Source: Saccharophagus sp. K07 (GTDB lineage Bacteria > Pseudomonadota > Gammaproteobacteria > Pseudomonadales > Cellvibrionaceae). From it: a stretch of 64,000 nucleotides of DNA. A program made the position numbers and the translations under genes. The stretch's first letter is position 1; each line of letters opens with the position of its first letter. Shown piece after piece: positions 55,773 to 64,000 of this stretch. The stretch spans positions 744,001 through 808,000 of the forward strand of contig NZ_QRAI01000001.1 in NCBI RefSeq assembly GCF_014336955.1. Direction: 5' to 3'. The notes under the pieces were generated by a model that saw only the letters and a list, made by a program, of their open reading frames with translations, searched no databases and was not told the DNA's origin.

Positions 55773-56169
55773 TTTATATCGTGTAAGAGTTAGAACCACA
55801 TTAATATGGCTTTCTCTATCCGCTCTGCTGTTTATTATTTTAATTATAAAGACCGTGAATGACCCCGATTCTGCCAAAAGCCTATGGTCTTGGTATTCGG
55901 CCCTGGTTGTCCCAGGTGGGGGATTGATTATTGGGTTGTGGGTGGCTGTTGCCGATAAAGGCGTGAATAAGCAGGAAATTCCAGCATTTTCTGGAGCGCT
56001 AACATTAGGATTCACGGCAGTATATTTCCTTTGTGCGTTGACTACTGTTTTGGTTGAACCATTTGTCTCATCGACCGAAGAAGAGTGGTTAAAAGCTTCG
56101 CAAATTTGGATGGTGATTATTCAAGCTCCTACACTTGCGCTAGTAGGAAAAATTTTTGCCCAAGGGTGA
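55765..56169 (+). CDS. Inner-membrane protein, unknown role
   Basis: The 134-residue protein has four predicted transmembrane segments (about 11-30, 45-65, 78-98 and 112-132) and starts MTNLYRVRVRTTLIWLSLSA. ATG 55765 overlaps the lipoprotein stop by 8 bases, suggesting coupled expression; a TTG at 55753 is also in frame. No family is recognised. Confidence 0.65.
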   Translation: MTNLYRVRVRTTLIWLSLSALLFIILIIKTVNDPDSAKSLWSWYSALVVPGGGLIIGLWVAVADKGVNKQEIPAFSGALTLGFTAVYFLCALTTVLVEPFVSSTEEEWLKASQIWMVIIQAPTLALVGKIFAQG

Positions 56170-56214
56170 CTGGCGGAATTGAGACTAAAGTGGAGAAAGC
56201 GGTACGTGGGTTTT

Positions 56215-56562
56215 GTGATCAAGATAAATTTGATTTTAACCCTCGTATTTTTAACGCAGGCTTGCTCGTCCATTACAAATGAAACTGTAAAGAACAAGCC
56301 TGTATGGCGCTTTGGGATTGTCAGAGTAGATGTTACAGGAGACGACCGAGGAGCGAAAATAAACGAAATAACAACAGTAGGTTTATGGGTTGGTGAGACT
56401 GGTTCTGGCGTTGGCTTCAGTAAATCGAAAATGATATCTCTCGACGATTCATGCCGACTGGTCATAATAGTGAAAAATAGCGATCAATTGGAGAATCTAA
56501 TGGATTTCCTCGGGAAAAGCGAAATTTTGAATGGTAACCAACTGTGCACAGCAATCGAATAA
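56215..56562 (+). CDS. Small lipoprotein, unknown role
   Basis: About 115 residues, with a lipoprotein signal (MIKINLILTLVFLTQAC) and a soluble beta-rich part. GTG 56215 is chosen because it gives the best signal peptide; in-frame TTG 56179 and GTG 56206 are alternatives. It overlaps the following gene by 19 bases in another frame, so these genes are tightly packed. Confidence 0.55.
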   Translation: MIKINLILTLVFLTQACSSITNETVKNKPVWRFGIVRVDVTGDDRGAKINEITTVGLWVGETGSGVGFSKSKMISLDDSCRLVIIVKNSDQLENLMDFLGKSEILNGNQLCTAIE

Positions 56563-57443
56563 AAAACATTTTTTTGTTAATGGCGTTTATTTTTATTTCA
56601 CAGGGTTGTGTTTTGCATGGAGAAAAAAATCCCCACAACGATGTCCTTGTATTCGGTACAAGCACGAAGTTTGCGCTGGATGTATCGGCGCCTATTCAGA
56701 ACGGTGGGATCCCGGAGTTTACCCTCGGATATAAGCGATTAGAAGCAGTTTGGATGCCCCTTAAACCTAATGGATCAGTAGATGCTGCGCCGAGTGATGG
56801 AGTGTCAAAATTAATTAAGGATATTCAGGAATGCGACAATGGTTTGAAGGCAACCATAACGGATCAGGCCAAAAGGGCCAGCTTTTGTTTAACTGCGGCT
56901 CTTCCCGCAGGTAAATATGTATCTTTGTCTTCAGGTATAGAGGAAACAAAAGGGGGGAGGGAACTGGAAATAGATACCTACTCTGTTTTCGCTAGTTTGG
57001 GAGCCAAAGGAACTTTAGGATTTAATTCCGGTTCCGGAAATCTGGCCCAGTTTTTCGCAACAGGGGTGGCTGCCCAGCGATTAGGTTCCAATCACGCTAT
57101 CGGCATGGCACTTAATGCGTCGGCGCCAGAGGCCGAAATAGAATCGGTGAAATTGGAGAAAACTAAGCTAGAGTTGCAAATCGAAAAAGAAAAAGAGAAC
57201 GCAGCAGCTTATAACGATGCCATTGGAAATGGGAAATTAGTGGCGAAATCTATTCTTGGAAAAAAAGACGATCCTGTAGATTCCGCTAAGCGGAAAGCTC
57301 TTGCAGGAAAGATTGGGATTCCGGCATGTAATGATGCTTTTTTGGCGACACTTGATCAAACTTCAGTACAAATATTTATCGAGGATTTGAATAATAAAAG
57401 GTTTCAATGTTTGGCAAAAATCGGCAGAGAAATAGATCAATAG
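56544..57443 (+). CDS. Lipoprotein with coiled-coil segment, unknown role
   Basis: The 299-residue protein has a lipobox ending ISQGC, a beta-rich first half (VFGTSTKFALDVSAPIQNGG resembles bacterial adhesive or outer-membrane proteins) and a charged helix (about 200-225, SVKLEKTKLELQIEKEKENA). The GTG start at 56544 lies within the previous gene. No family is recognised. It is probably part of the same cluster as the three preceding genes. Confidence 0.65.
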   Translation: MHSNRIKNIFLLMAFIFISQGCVLHGEKNPHNDVLVFGTSTKFALDVSAPIQNGGIPEFTLGYKRLEAVWMPLKPNGSVDAAPSDGVSKLIKDIQECDNGLKATITDQAKRASFCLTAALPAGKYVSLSSGIEETKGGRELEIDTYSVFASLGAKGTLGFNSGSGNLAQFFATGVAAQRLGSNHAIGMALNASAPEAEIESVKLEKTKLELQIEKEKENAAAYNDAIGNGKLVAKSILGKKDDPVDSAKRKALAGKIGIPACNDAFLATLDQTSVQIFIEDLNNKRFQCLAKIGREIDQ

Positions 57444-57452
57444 GTAGATTGT

Positions 57453-57650
57453 ATGGCTAGAATTGAACTTTATGATAACGCAGATGAGGCTAAGGGTGCG
57501 CGGGACCATTATAACCATAATTTAAACCGGAGAGCTGTTGTTGCTAAGGTTCCTGATGATCCGGTGGATGACTTTGGTGGTGGTCCGAGAGAAGAAGTGT
57601 TTCAAGCGGACATTACGTCGTCTCGTTGGATGTTGATTGTTGAGGACTAA
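57453..57650 (+). CDS. Small acidic protein (65 residues)
   Basis: The product starts MARIELYDNADEAKGARDHY and ends SSRWMLIVED, with a central FGGGPREEVF. It has no signal peptide or membrane helix. TAGGTAG lies 7 bases before the ATG, 10 bases after the preceding stop. No family is recognised. Confidence 0.5.
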   Translation: MARIELYDNADEAKGARDHYNHNLNRRAVVAKVPDDPVDDFGGGPREEVFQADITSSRWMLIVED

Positions 57651-57663
57651 ATCTAAACCATCT

Positions 57664-57897
57664 TTAGGGCTGCATGTTCCACCACTCCAGGTTTATACCC
57701 TGGAGCGGGTTTAAATGCAGTTTTAAGTAAGCTTTATCCTTCCCGGAAATGCGGCGAGACAACGCTGATCCCCGTTTTTGCAAAAACTCCCTTAAAGCCG
57801 ATAAATAACCCGTACTTACAGCGCTTTCACTGCCTGCCCTAAAAACTTCTTCAATCTGTGCAAATTTTCTATTCAGTTCTTCGGTCCGTATTTGCAA
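57664..57897 (-). CDS. Hypothetical protein (77 residues), uncertain
   Basis: The open frame on the minus strand encodes a basic, helical protein (MQIRTEELNRKFAQIEEVFR). It has only a weak ribosome-binding site and no recognised family. It converges on the preceding small gene. It could be a fragment; confidence is low. Confidence 0.3.
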   Translation of the reverse strand: MQIRTEELNRKFAQIEEVFRAGSESAVSTGYLSALREFLQKRGSALSRRISGKDKAYLKLHLNPLQGINLEWWNMQP

Positions 57898-58528
57898 ATT
57901 TCTTCATCACTCGGGCGTGCACAGCGAGTGTGCTGCCTACCAGCAGCCACAGTGCGATGGAAGTGATTGTCAAACACAATGGGTAATCCCATCCGCCGCC
58001 TGTGCGGGTGTGAACCTAACCGTTATCAATATGGACCAGTGTTGCTCCCACCATAATCGGAACCTGGGCAAGGGCAATATGGCGAGCGAGCGTAATTGTC
58101 CAGCACCAACGCTATACAACCAATGAATTCTGCGAAAAATACCGGGTAGGCCAACCATCCTGCCAAGCCAGGCATTAGCGGCCGAATAAATACGGTTCTT
58201 CGCATTTGGCGAAGAATGTGGTGCTGAAGTGATTTCCATGGATTCTAATAAGTCGCGTGTGAGCGGTTTATATGATCTGATGCTTTTGATTTTTCGATGG
58301 ATCCGGACTGCCTATTGGATCTAGAGATATACCTGGTTTTATAAAGAAGTCAGGATGTGTTTCTGATGGGAAGCTTGCTGATGCTGAAGATTTGAGCACA
58401 CTTTGAGTTGCAATCAGCTCTGTAGCCATAAGTTGATCAGTGGGTAACACCACCGAATCCTAAGCCTGTTGGGCCCAGATTGTTGCGGTGGGGCGCAGCT
58501 GGGCGCTCCAATAATGGGGATAATTTTT
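57898..58528. other. Degenerate region with Cys-rich open frame
   Basis: The 631 bases contain a plus-strand frame (57917-58126) encoding 69 residues with nine cysteines, including DQCCSHHNRN, but without a signal peptide or convincing start. A hairpin TTCTTCGC / GCGAAGAA lies near 58198-58220. Downstream short stretches look like further broken coding sequence. The likeliest explanation is the remnant of a Cys-rich exported protein gene; it cannot be resolved from sequence alone. Confidence 0.35.
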
Positions 58529-58876
58529 ATGTGGTGGAATAAACTCGTTTTTATATTAGCGACAGCCATTATTTCTGGCTGTTCAACGACTTCAAATCAC
58601 TCAAACAGCATCTGCCCCGAGCGCCCAAATACCTATGTAAAAGCCATAGGTGTATATGATGGGCCTATAGCCGATCTGGCGCTATTGCTGCCGGATGAAG
58701 CAAGTGAAACGGATGGATTCTGGAATTTGGCCTATGTATATGATGCGGGCCGGACGGTGAATGTTCGTTGCCAGTATTCAGACAAAACGAATCTGGACAT
58801 ACATCTGGAACAGCCGGTAGATCAATGTCGCTTTCAGATCGTAAATGAGACTTCCACAATTTTTCGTTGCCGTTAA
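58529..58876 (+). CDS. Small lipoprotein, STY0301-like
   Basis: The 115-residue protein starts MWWNKLVFILATAIISGCST (lipoprotein signal, C18), followed by ICPERPNTYVKA and three further cysteines in the mature part. The spacing of CP, WNL and C-x-Y-S resembles the STY0301 family of small secreted proteins, of unknown role; the match is tentative. GGGGA lies 8 bases before the ATG; a longer frame starting at 58469 lacks this. Confidence 0.58.
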   Translation: MWWNKLVFILATAIISGCSTTSNHSNSICPERPNTYVKAIGVYDGPIADLALLLPDEASETDGFWNLAYVYDAGRTVNVRCQYSDKTNLDIHLEQPVDQCRFQIVNETSTIFRCR

Positions 58877-59033
58877 TTTTGGGGGCGGTGGCATTGGTGT
58901 TGATGTTGTCGCCCCAAAAAATCCACCATTCTCCTTCTTATTTCTCTTTTGTAATGTGGCTCTTCTGACTTTGCCAACAAAGGCTAGTCGACTAAGCTAA
59001 TAACTTTTAGCGGCCTTTACTTTGGGTAACACA

Positions 59034-60416
59034 ATGGTTCCTGCACAGACTCGATCTGGCCCCAGCTGGGAAAAGTTGCTCAACCCCAATCGCCTTGGAA
59101 GGCGCAGCCCCAAGAGTGAGCTGGGGCGGTCGCCTTTTAATTCCGATCACGACAAGATCATTTTCTCCGGCGCGTTCCGCCGTTTGGCGCAGAAAACCCA
59201 AGTCCATCCCCACGCGAAAAACGATCATATCCATAACCGCTTGACCCACAGTCTGGAAGTCGCCTGCGTCGGTCGCAGTCTGGGGGTTAACGTGGGGTAT
59301 CTGCTGATGGAGCAGGGGAGTTTGCCGGATGGGGTTTCGCCGACGGATATTGGCGATATTGTTCAAGCGGCCTGCTTGGCGCACGACATTGGCAACCCGC
59401 CGTTTGGGCATACAGGGGAGGAGGCAATCCGCTACTGGTTTCAGAACGACGGGGCGAAGTACCTGGAAGGGCTCGATCCTGCGCAGCGCGCCGACCTTAT
59501 GCAATTTGAGGGCAACGCACAGGGATTACGCGTGCTGACCACGGCGGAATACTATCCCCACGAAGGCGGTATGCGTCTGACCTATGCGACCCTGGCTTCG
59601 TTTATCAAATACCCCTGGACATCAGTAAGCCCTGCGGAAAATCAGCGTCCCAAGAAAAATAAATACGGCGTTTTTCAAAGTGAACTGAGCCTTTTTAACG
59701 AAATTGCCGAAGAAGTAGGGCTGACCAAACGGGCAGAAGGCGCCTGGTATGATCGGCATCCGCTGGTTTATCTGATGGAGGCGGCGGACGACTTTTGCTA
59801 CGGCCTGATCGATCTGGAAGATGGCTTGCAAATGGGAATATTAAATTGGGAGCAAATTTATTCGATCCTCGAACCCATTCTCGAATTGAAGGACCGCACA
59901 GGTTTTGAAAAATATCTTGGCGACGCGCCCGATGGCAGACGCCCGTCCATTATCCGCGGGAAAATTATCGAAAAATGTGTGGAATCAGCTGCCTCTGCCT
60001 TTCGCAAATACGAAAAGGAAATTCTCAACGGCGAGCATGTGGATTTGATCTCGCTGTGCGATCCGGAAATTAAAACCTATGTAGCGCAAGCCAAAGAATT
60101 GGCCAGAAGAGAAATATTCAACCACCGGCGCAAAATCGAACTGGAATTGGGTGCGTATAATTGCATCGCCTCATTGCTCAATTCTCTGTGCGATTCCGTA
60201 TACGAAATCGTCAACAAAAATAACCAGTCCATCAGCTTCAGAGCGCAAAGGGTAGCGGCGCTGCTTGGCGAGAAAAATTTATATTCCAATAATCCGAGCG
60301 CTAGTGAAGCGGACAAAAAATACTTCGCCCTGATGAAAGTGATCGACTTTGTCAGCGGCATGACGGATCGGTATGCGTCCTATCTTGCGAAGCAGTTGAG
60401 TGGGACGGCGACCTAA
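59034..60416 (+). CDS. dgt: dGTP triphosphohydrolase
   Basis: The 460-residue HD-domain enzyme cleaves dGTP to deoxyguanosine and triphosphate. Metal ligands are H72 in RLTHSLEVA and H117/D118 in LAHDIGNPPFGH, the classical dGTPase form; SDHDKIIFSGAFRRL is also typical. ATG 59034 is preferred to TTG 59022. dGTPases maintain nucleotide pools, and in some bacteria they defend against phage by removing dGTP. It is flanked by accessory genes here, but it may be the ordinary chromosomal copy. Confidence 0.92.
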   Translation: MVPAQTRSGPSWEKLLNPNRLGRRSPKSELGRSPFNSDHDKIIFSGAFRRLAQKTQVHPHAKNDHIHNRLTHSLEVACVGRSLGVNVGYLLMEQGSLPDGVSPTDIGDIVQAACLAHDIGNPPFGHTGEEAIRYWFQNDGAKYLEGLDPAQRADLMQFEGNAQGLRVLTTAEYYPHEGGMRLTYATLASFIKYPWTSVSPAENQRPKKNKYGVFQSELSLFNEIAEEVGLTKRAEGAWYDRHPLVYLMEAADDFCYGLIDLEDGLQMGILNWEQIYSILEPILELKDRTGFEKYLGDAPDGRRPSIIRGKIIEKCVESAASAFRKYEKEILNGEHVDLISLCDPEIKTYVAQAKELARREIFNHRRKIELELGAYNCIASLLNSLCDSVYEIVNKNNQSISFRAQRVAALLGEKNLYSNNPSASEADKKYFALMKVIDFVSGMTDRYASYLAKQLSGTAT

Positions 60417-60466
60417 CCGCCGCTGTTCTACACTGATTAAGTGAGTTGTTACTTATCAGGTGGGAT

Positions 60467-60523
60467 ATGCGAACCCAAGGTGTAATAAAAAATTGGAATA
60501 ACGACCGCGGGTTCGGCTTTTGA
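60467..60523 (+). pseudogene. Cold-shock domain fragment (CspA/DUF1294 type)
   Basis: With AGGTGG just upstream, ATG 60467 opens MRTQGVIKNWNNDRGFGF, the first beta strands of a cold-shock domain including the RNP1-like core, but a TGA follows immediately. The start resembles CSD-DUF1294 proteins. Downstream to about 60660 there is no open frame, so the gene is truncated. Confidence 0.7.
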
Positions 60524-60745
60524 ACTCTCGTGCTGAAGCGGAGTTTTTTATTCGTAACTGCCCCAATACCAAAATGGACAGTGATAGGGATAGGATTCCC
60601 TGTGAGAACGATTCGCGGTTTTAAAAGGCTTGATCTACAGCACATAGGAAGATAACGAAGCGGCAAGGCTTAATGACACCATTTAATGCATAAGTGTATC
60701 CTTGCTCGACTGGCGCACCACACCAAATTGAAGGGAAATAATACC

Positions 60746-63700
60746 ATGCCCGATCAGAACACCTCACCGCTAAAAATCCATGCAACTCTGGTCGAGAAAA
60801 TCAACTTTGCCTGTCATCAAAGCGCGTTAGCCATTTTGCCCGAGCTGAAAATTGAAAATCTAAGCGACACGGATTTTCAAGATTTGTCGGTTACTTTGGA
60901 ATCCTCTCCTGCGTTTATCAAACCCAAAATATGGCGGGTGGATAAACTTGCGGCTGGCGGTTTATTAAATATTAGTGATCGGGATCTGCTCCTTGATGGC
61001 GGCTTTTTGTTTGCTTTGACGGAGTCTATGAGTGGCACTGTGACGATTCGTGTGCTCGGAGCTGGTGAGGTGTTGGGTGAGCAGGTGCTGCAGGTCGAAC
61101 TGCTGGCATGCAATGAATGGGGCGGCGCAGGTTATATGCCGGAGCTTTTGGCGGCGTTTTGTATGCCGAATGACCCGGCGGTAGATCGTTTGTTGAATCA
61201 GGCGAGCCAGATTCTACGCAAAGCCGGTAAACCCGATTCCATGAATGGCTACACGTCAAATTCGCGCGAGCGGGTGTGGATGATGGCATCGGCTATTTAT
61301 TCGGCCATCGTCAAAATGCAGGTGAGTTACGCACTGCCACCTGCCAGTTTTGAGAAAAACGGGCAAAAAATACGGCTGCCGGGAAAAATTGAATCCAACA
61401 AGGTGGCGACGTGTTTGGACACAACATTATTGTTTGCCGCCGCATTTGAACAGGCCGGATTGAATCCTTTGGTGCTGGTTACCAAGGATCACGCTTTGGT
61501 GGGACTGTGGTTGGAGCCGGAAGATCTCGCCAGTGTGGTGATGAGTGAGGCGGAAGTGCTGCGGCAGCGTATACCGCTTAAAGAATTGATTTTGATCGAA
61601 ACCACCTTTGTAGCTCAGCACCCGGCGCCGCCGTTTTCTCAAGCGGTGAAGGTTGGCGAGCAGGTTATCTCTCGCGACAGAGAGCACGAATTTGTCGCTG
61701 CCATTGATATTCGCCGCGCACGAGCGCATCGCATTAATCCCATCAGTCTTAAAGTTCAGTCCGACCAGACGGCTATCGCAGGGGAATCCTTTGCGTACGA
61801 GCCTGTCCTGGAAAGCGCTCCTGATCTTCCAACATCTGTTGTTGTAGAAGAAGTGGACAACACGCCAAGTGGACGGCTGGACCGCTGGCAGCGGAAATTG
61901 CTGGATTTGTCTGCGCGCAATCCTTTGCTGAATCATAAATCGGGTAAAACCAGCCTTACCTTTGTCAGCACAGATCCTGGTTTGCTGGAAGACATGCTGG
62001 CATCTGGTGCGCGCATTTCCATTGCACCTTTCCCTAAATTGCAGGGTTTGGAACAGGATGAGCAACTTTATCGTCAACGCACCGGGCAGGCTTTAAAAGC
62101 CGAATATGCGCGCGATGCCCTAACCAAAAAACAATTGTTGGTGGAATTAAATTCCGAGGAGTTGGATAAGCGGGCAGTCGAAATTTATCGTAAAGCGCAG
62201 ACCTCTTTAAAAGAGAGCGGCTCCAATACCTTATTTTTGGCGATTGGATTTTTGCTGTGGAAACAAAATACCAAAGAGGAACGTCGCTATCGCGCGCCAC
62301 TGATTTTATTGCCGGTTTCCCTAGAGCGAAAATCCGTGCGCAGTGGTATTCAAGTCACGGCGAGCGATGATGAGCCCATGTTCAACACTACCCTGGTTGA
62401 AATGCTCAAGCGGGATTTCGCCATCGAACTGACCGGCCTGAATAGCGTATTACCGCAAGACCAGAGTGGTATTGATGTCGCAGGCATATGGAACCGGGTG
62501 CGGCACGCAATTAAAAGCGTACCGGGATTTGAAGTTGTCGAGGATGTGGTGCTCGGTCACTTTTCCTTCGCCAAATATTTAATGTGGAAGGATCTGGTTG
62601 ATCGTTCGGAGGATTTAAAGCGCAATCCGGTGGTAAAACATCTGCTGGAAACGCCGCGAGAGCCTTATGAAAGCGATATTCGTTTTGTGGAACCAGCGGA
62701 TATCGATAAACAATATTCTCCATCCGATTTGTTAACGCCATTGCCTGCTGACTCGTCCCAGATGGCTGCCATAGCCACGGCGGATCGCGGTAAGGATTTT
62801 GTGATTATAGGTCCGCCCGGTACAGGTAAGAGCCAAACCATCAGTAATCTGATTGCCCATATGCTGGGCAAAGGGAAAAAAGTTCTTTTTGTGTCGGAAA
62901 AAACCGCAGCCTTGGAGGTTGTACATCGCCGCTTAAAAGATATTGGTTTGGGCCACTTCTGTTTGGAATTGCATTCCAATAAAGCGAAAAAAGCCGATGT
63001 ATTGGAGCAGTTGCGCACATCCTGGGCGACTTCATCCAAGCTTGATGCCTCCAGTTGGGAAAAAGAAGCTGCGCGTTTGAAAGCCTTGCGCGATCGTTTG
63101 AATCGGGTTGTCGATGCACTGCATACCCCTCGCCGCAACGGTTTGACGCCTCACTATGCGATAGGCATTAAAGTGAGGGATGCGGATCTTGCCGCAAAGA
63201 TAAAACTCTTCTGGCCGAATGCCGATTATCACGACACGCAACAATTGCAGAGATTGCGGGAAGTTGCCCAATGGTTGGAGGTTCAGTCCAAGGCTGTCGG
63301 CAATCTCAAAAATCATTCCCTGCGCATTATTGCCAATCATGATTGGCGACCTCAATGGCAAGAAGAGGTCGTCAACAGCGCCCGTCAATTGCAGGTGCAG
63401 GCAAAACATATGGAGCGTGCATTTCCCTCTTTATGGAATGCTCTGGGTTTAAGCCTAGGCAATGTTCCACTGCATAAATTTGACGCGGTGGCTGAATTGG
63501 GTCAGGTGTTGCTGGATTCTTATCGCAAGCAGTCCGCATTCGCGCTGGAACCGGGTGCAACCGAACGTGTGGACGCTCTGGAAGAGGCGATTAACTATCT
63601 CAAAAAATATATCCAAGCCCAGGCCAAATTAAGCTGTCAGTACGCGCCTTTGGCGTGGCAAAAACTGGATGCAGATGTATTGGGCGAGCGTTGGCGCGAG

Positions 63701-64000
63701 GCGAACAATACTTGGTGGCCCAAAAGCTTTTTTACCAAACGCGCTGTTATTAAAGAGCTGAAGCAGGGCGGTGCCTTAGGCAACCCTGATCCCAATAACG
63801 ATATTGAAGTATTGAAACTACTGCGCGATGCCGGTCGCAATATTGATCGTTTGGATCGAGCTCTAAAAGGTCTGCGTGATTGGAATTCCTACGATTCCAA
63901 TCCTGAAGCGATTACAGCACTGAAATCACTTGCCATTCGTTTGCGCACTGCCGTTGGCAAACTGGCTGACGATATGGAATCCATGACGGCCATGCGTGGC
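60746..64000 (+). CDS. Giant DUF4011-type SF1 helicase (5' part, runs off window)
   Basis: The frame is open for 1085 codons to the window edge. The N-terminal part (about 1-370) holds a transglutaminase-like Cys/His motif (CLDTTLLFAAAFEQAGLNPL, then KDHALVGLWL). A DUF4011 block follows (RLDRWQRKLLDLSARNPLLN, about 380-400), and helicase Walker A GPPGTGKSQT starts near residue 689. Such proteins continue with SF1 motifs and often a Vsr or PD-(D/E)XK nuclease; they occur in anti-phage systems of the DUF4011-helicase-endonuclease type (Hhe-like). AAGGGA precedes the ATG by 9 bases. The C-terminus, beyond the window, is unseen. Confidence 0.85.
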   Translation, partial: MPDQNTSPLKIHATLVEKINFACHQSALAILPELKIENLSDTDFQDLSVTLESSPAFIKPKIWRVDKLAAGGLLNISDRDLLLDGGFLFALTESMSGTVTIRVLGAGEVLGEQVLQVELLACNEWGGAGYMPELLAAFCMPNDPAVDRLLNQASQILRKAGKPDSMNGYTSNSRERVWMMASAIYSAIVKMQVSYALPPASFEKNGQKIRLPGKIESNKVATCLDTTLLFAAAFEQAGLNPLVLVTKDHALVGLWLEPEDLASVVMSEAEVLRQRIPLKELILIETTFVAQHPAPPFSQAVKVGEQVISRDREHEFVAAIDIRRARAHRINPISLKVQSDQTAIAGESFAYEPVLESAPDLPTSVVVEEVDNTPSGRLDRWQRKLLDLSARNPLLNHKSGKTSLTFVSTDPGLLEDMLASGARISIAPFPKLQGLEQDEQLYRQRTGQALKAEYARDALTKKQLLVELNSEELDKRAVEIYRKAQTSLKESGSNTLFLAIGFLLWKQNTKEERRYRAPLILLPVSLERKSVRSGIQVTASDDEPMFNTTLVEMLKRDFAIELTGLNSVLPQDQSGIDVAGIWNRVRHAIKSVPGFEVVEDVVLGHFSFAKYLMWKDLVDRSEDLKRNPVVKHLLETPREPYESDIRFVEPADIDKQYSPSDLLTPLPADSSQMAAIATADRGKDFVIIGPPGTGKSQTISNLIAHMLGKGKKVLFVSEKTAALEVVHRRLKDIGLGHFCLELHSNKAKKADVLEQLRTSWATSSKLDASSWEKEAARLKALRDRLNRVVDALHTPRRNGLTPHYAIGIKVRDADLAAKIKLFWPNADYHDTQQLQRLREVAQWLEVQSKAVGNLKNHSLRIIANHDWRPQWQEEVVNSARQLQVQAKHMERAFPSLWNALGLSLGNVPLHKFDAVAELGQVLLDSYRKQSAFALEPGATERVDALEEAINYLKKYIQAQAKLSCQYAPLAWQKLDADVLGERWREANNTWWPKSFFTKRAVIKELKQGGALGNPDPNNDIEVLKLLRDAGRNIDRLDRALKGLRDWNSYDSNPEAITALKSLAIRLRTAVGKLADDMESMTAMRG

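Overview
The window reads as chromosomal DNA of a Cellvibrionaceae-type gammaproteobacterium (Cellvibrio-like). The inference rests on three things: gammaproteobacterial housekeeping order (ffs-dnaX-ybaB-recR, then rnd-ycgL-slyX), a lipoprotein with a poly-serine linker and a CBM9-like sugar-binding domain, and a secreted GH43 xylan/arabinan-active enzyme. Genus-level assignment is inference; no rRNA or tRNA gene is visible.

Layout. 1-2413: polyhydroxyalkanoate granule cluster (two phasins, acetoacetyl-CoA reductase phaB). 2888-6579: thioredoxin-fold chaperone cnoX and the serine-synthesis pair serC-serA. 6642-9724: copper-resistance operon (His/Cys-rich exported protein, copA, copB). 9829-14594: SRP RNA, dnaX with an E. 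coli-like programmed frameshift site, ybaB, recR, rnd, ycgL, slyX. 14672-21596: membrane and vWA proteins, uppP, a tRNA aminocarboxypropyltransferase, an isoprenylcysteine-methyltransferase-like protein, gabD. 21835-29890: haem-motif lipoprotein, an AbrB/Doc toxin-antitoxin pair, a methyltransferase divergent from a GlxA-type regulator, the CBM9 lipoprotein, dinB and a zinc-ribbon protein. 29925-32862: REP-like repeats, GH43, MscS-like protein.

From about 33 kb the window becomes an accessory, defence-rich and visibly more AT-rich region. A SbcD/SbcC-like (YhaO/YhaN-like) pair is followed by a RloC-like anticodon nuclease, a coiled-coil membrane protein, a 44-residue zinc ribbon bracketed by two 83-bp direct repeats, and a complete three-gene Shango-type system (TerB protein, DUF2791/BrxD-like ATPase, DEAD-box helicase). 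Next comes a decayed Rho paralogue lacking the RNA-binding half. Two identical, inverted 1966-bp IS21-family elements then flank a tandem alpha/beta-hydrolase with C-terminal membrane helices. Flank sequences indicate that the hydrolase gene once lay directly downstream of the Rho-like gene on the same strand: IS21 landed between its ribosome-binding site and start codon, and recombination between the IS copies then flipped it.

Right of the IS21 pair are an IS5-family element just upstream of a thrombospondin-type-3 lipoprotein, a run of small lipoproteins and membrane proteins of unknown role, a dGTPase, a cold-shock-gene remnant, and the first 1085 codons of a giant DUF4011-type SF1 helicase that runs off the window. 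The most novel possibility is that the Shango genes, the Rho-like ATPase and the membrane hydrolase once formed one co-oriented defence module.
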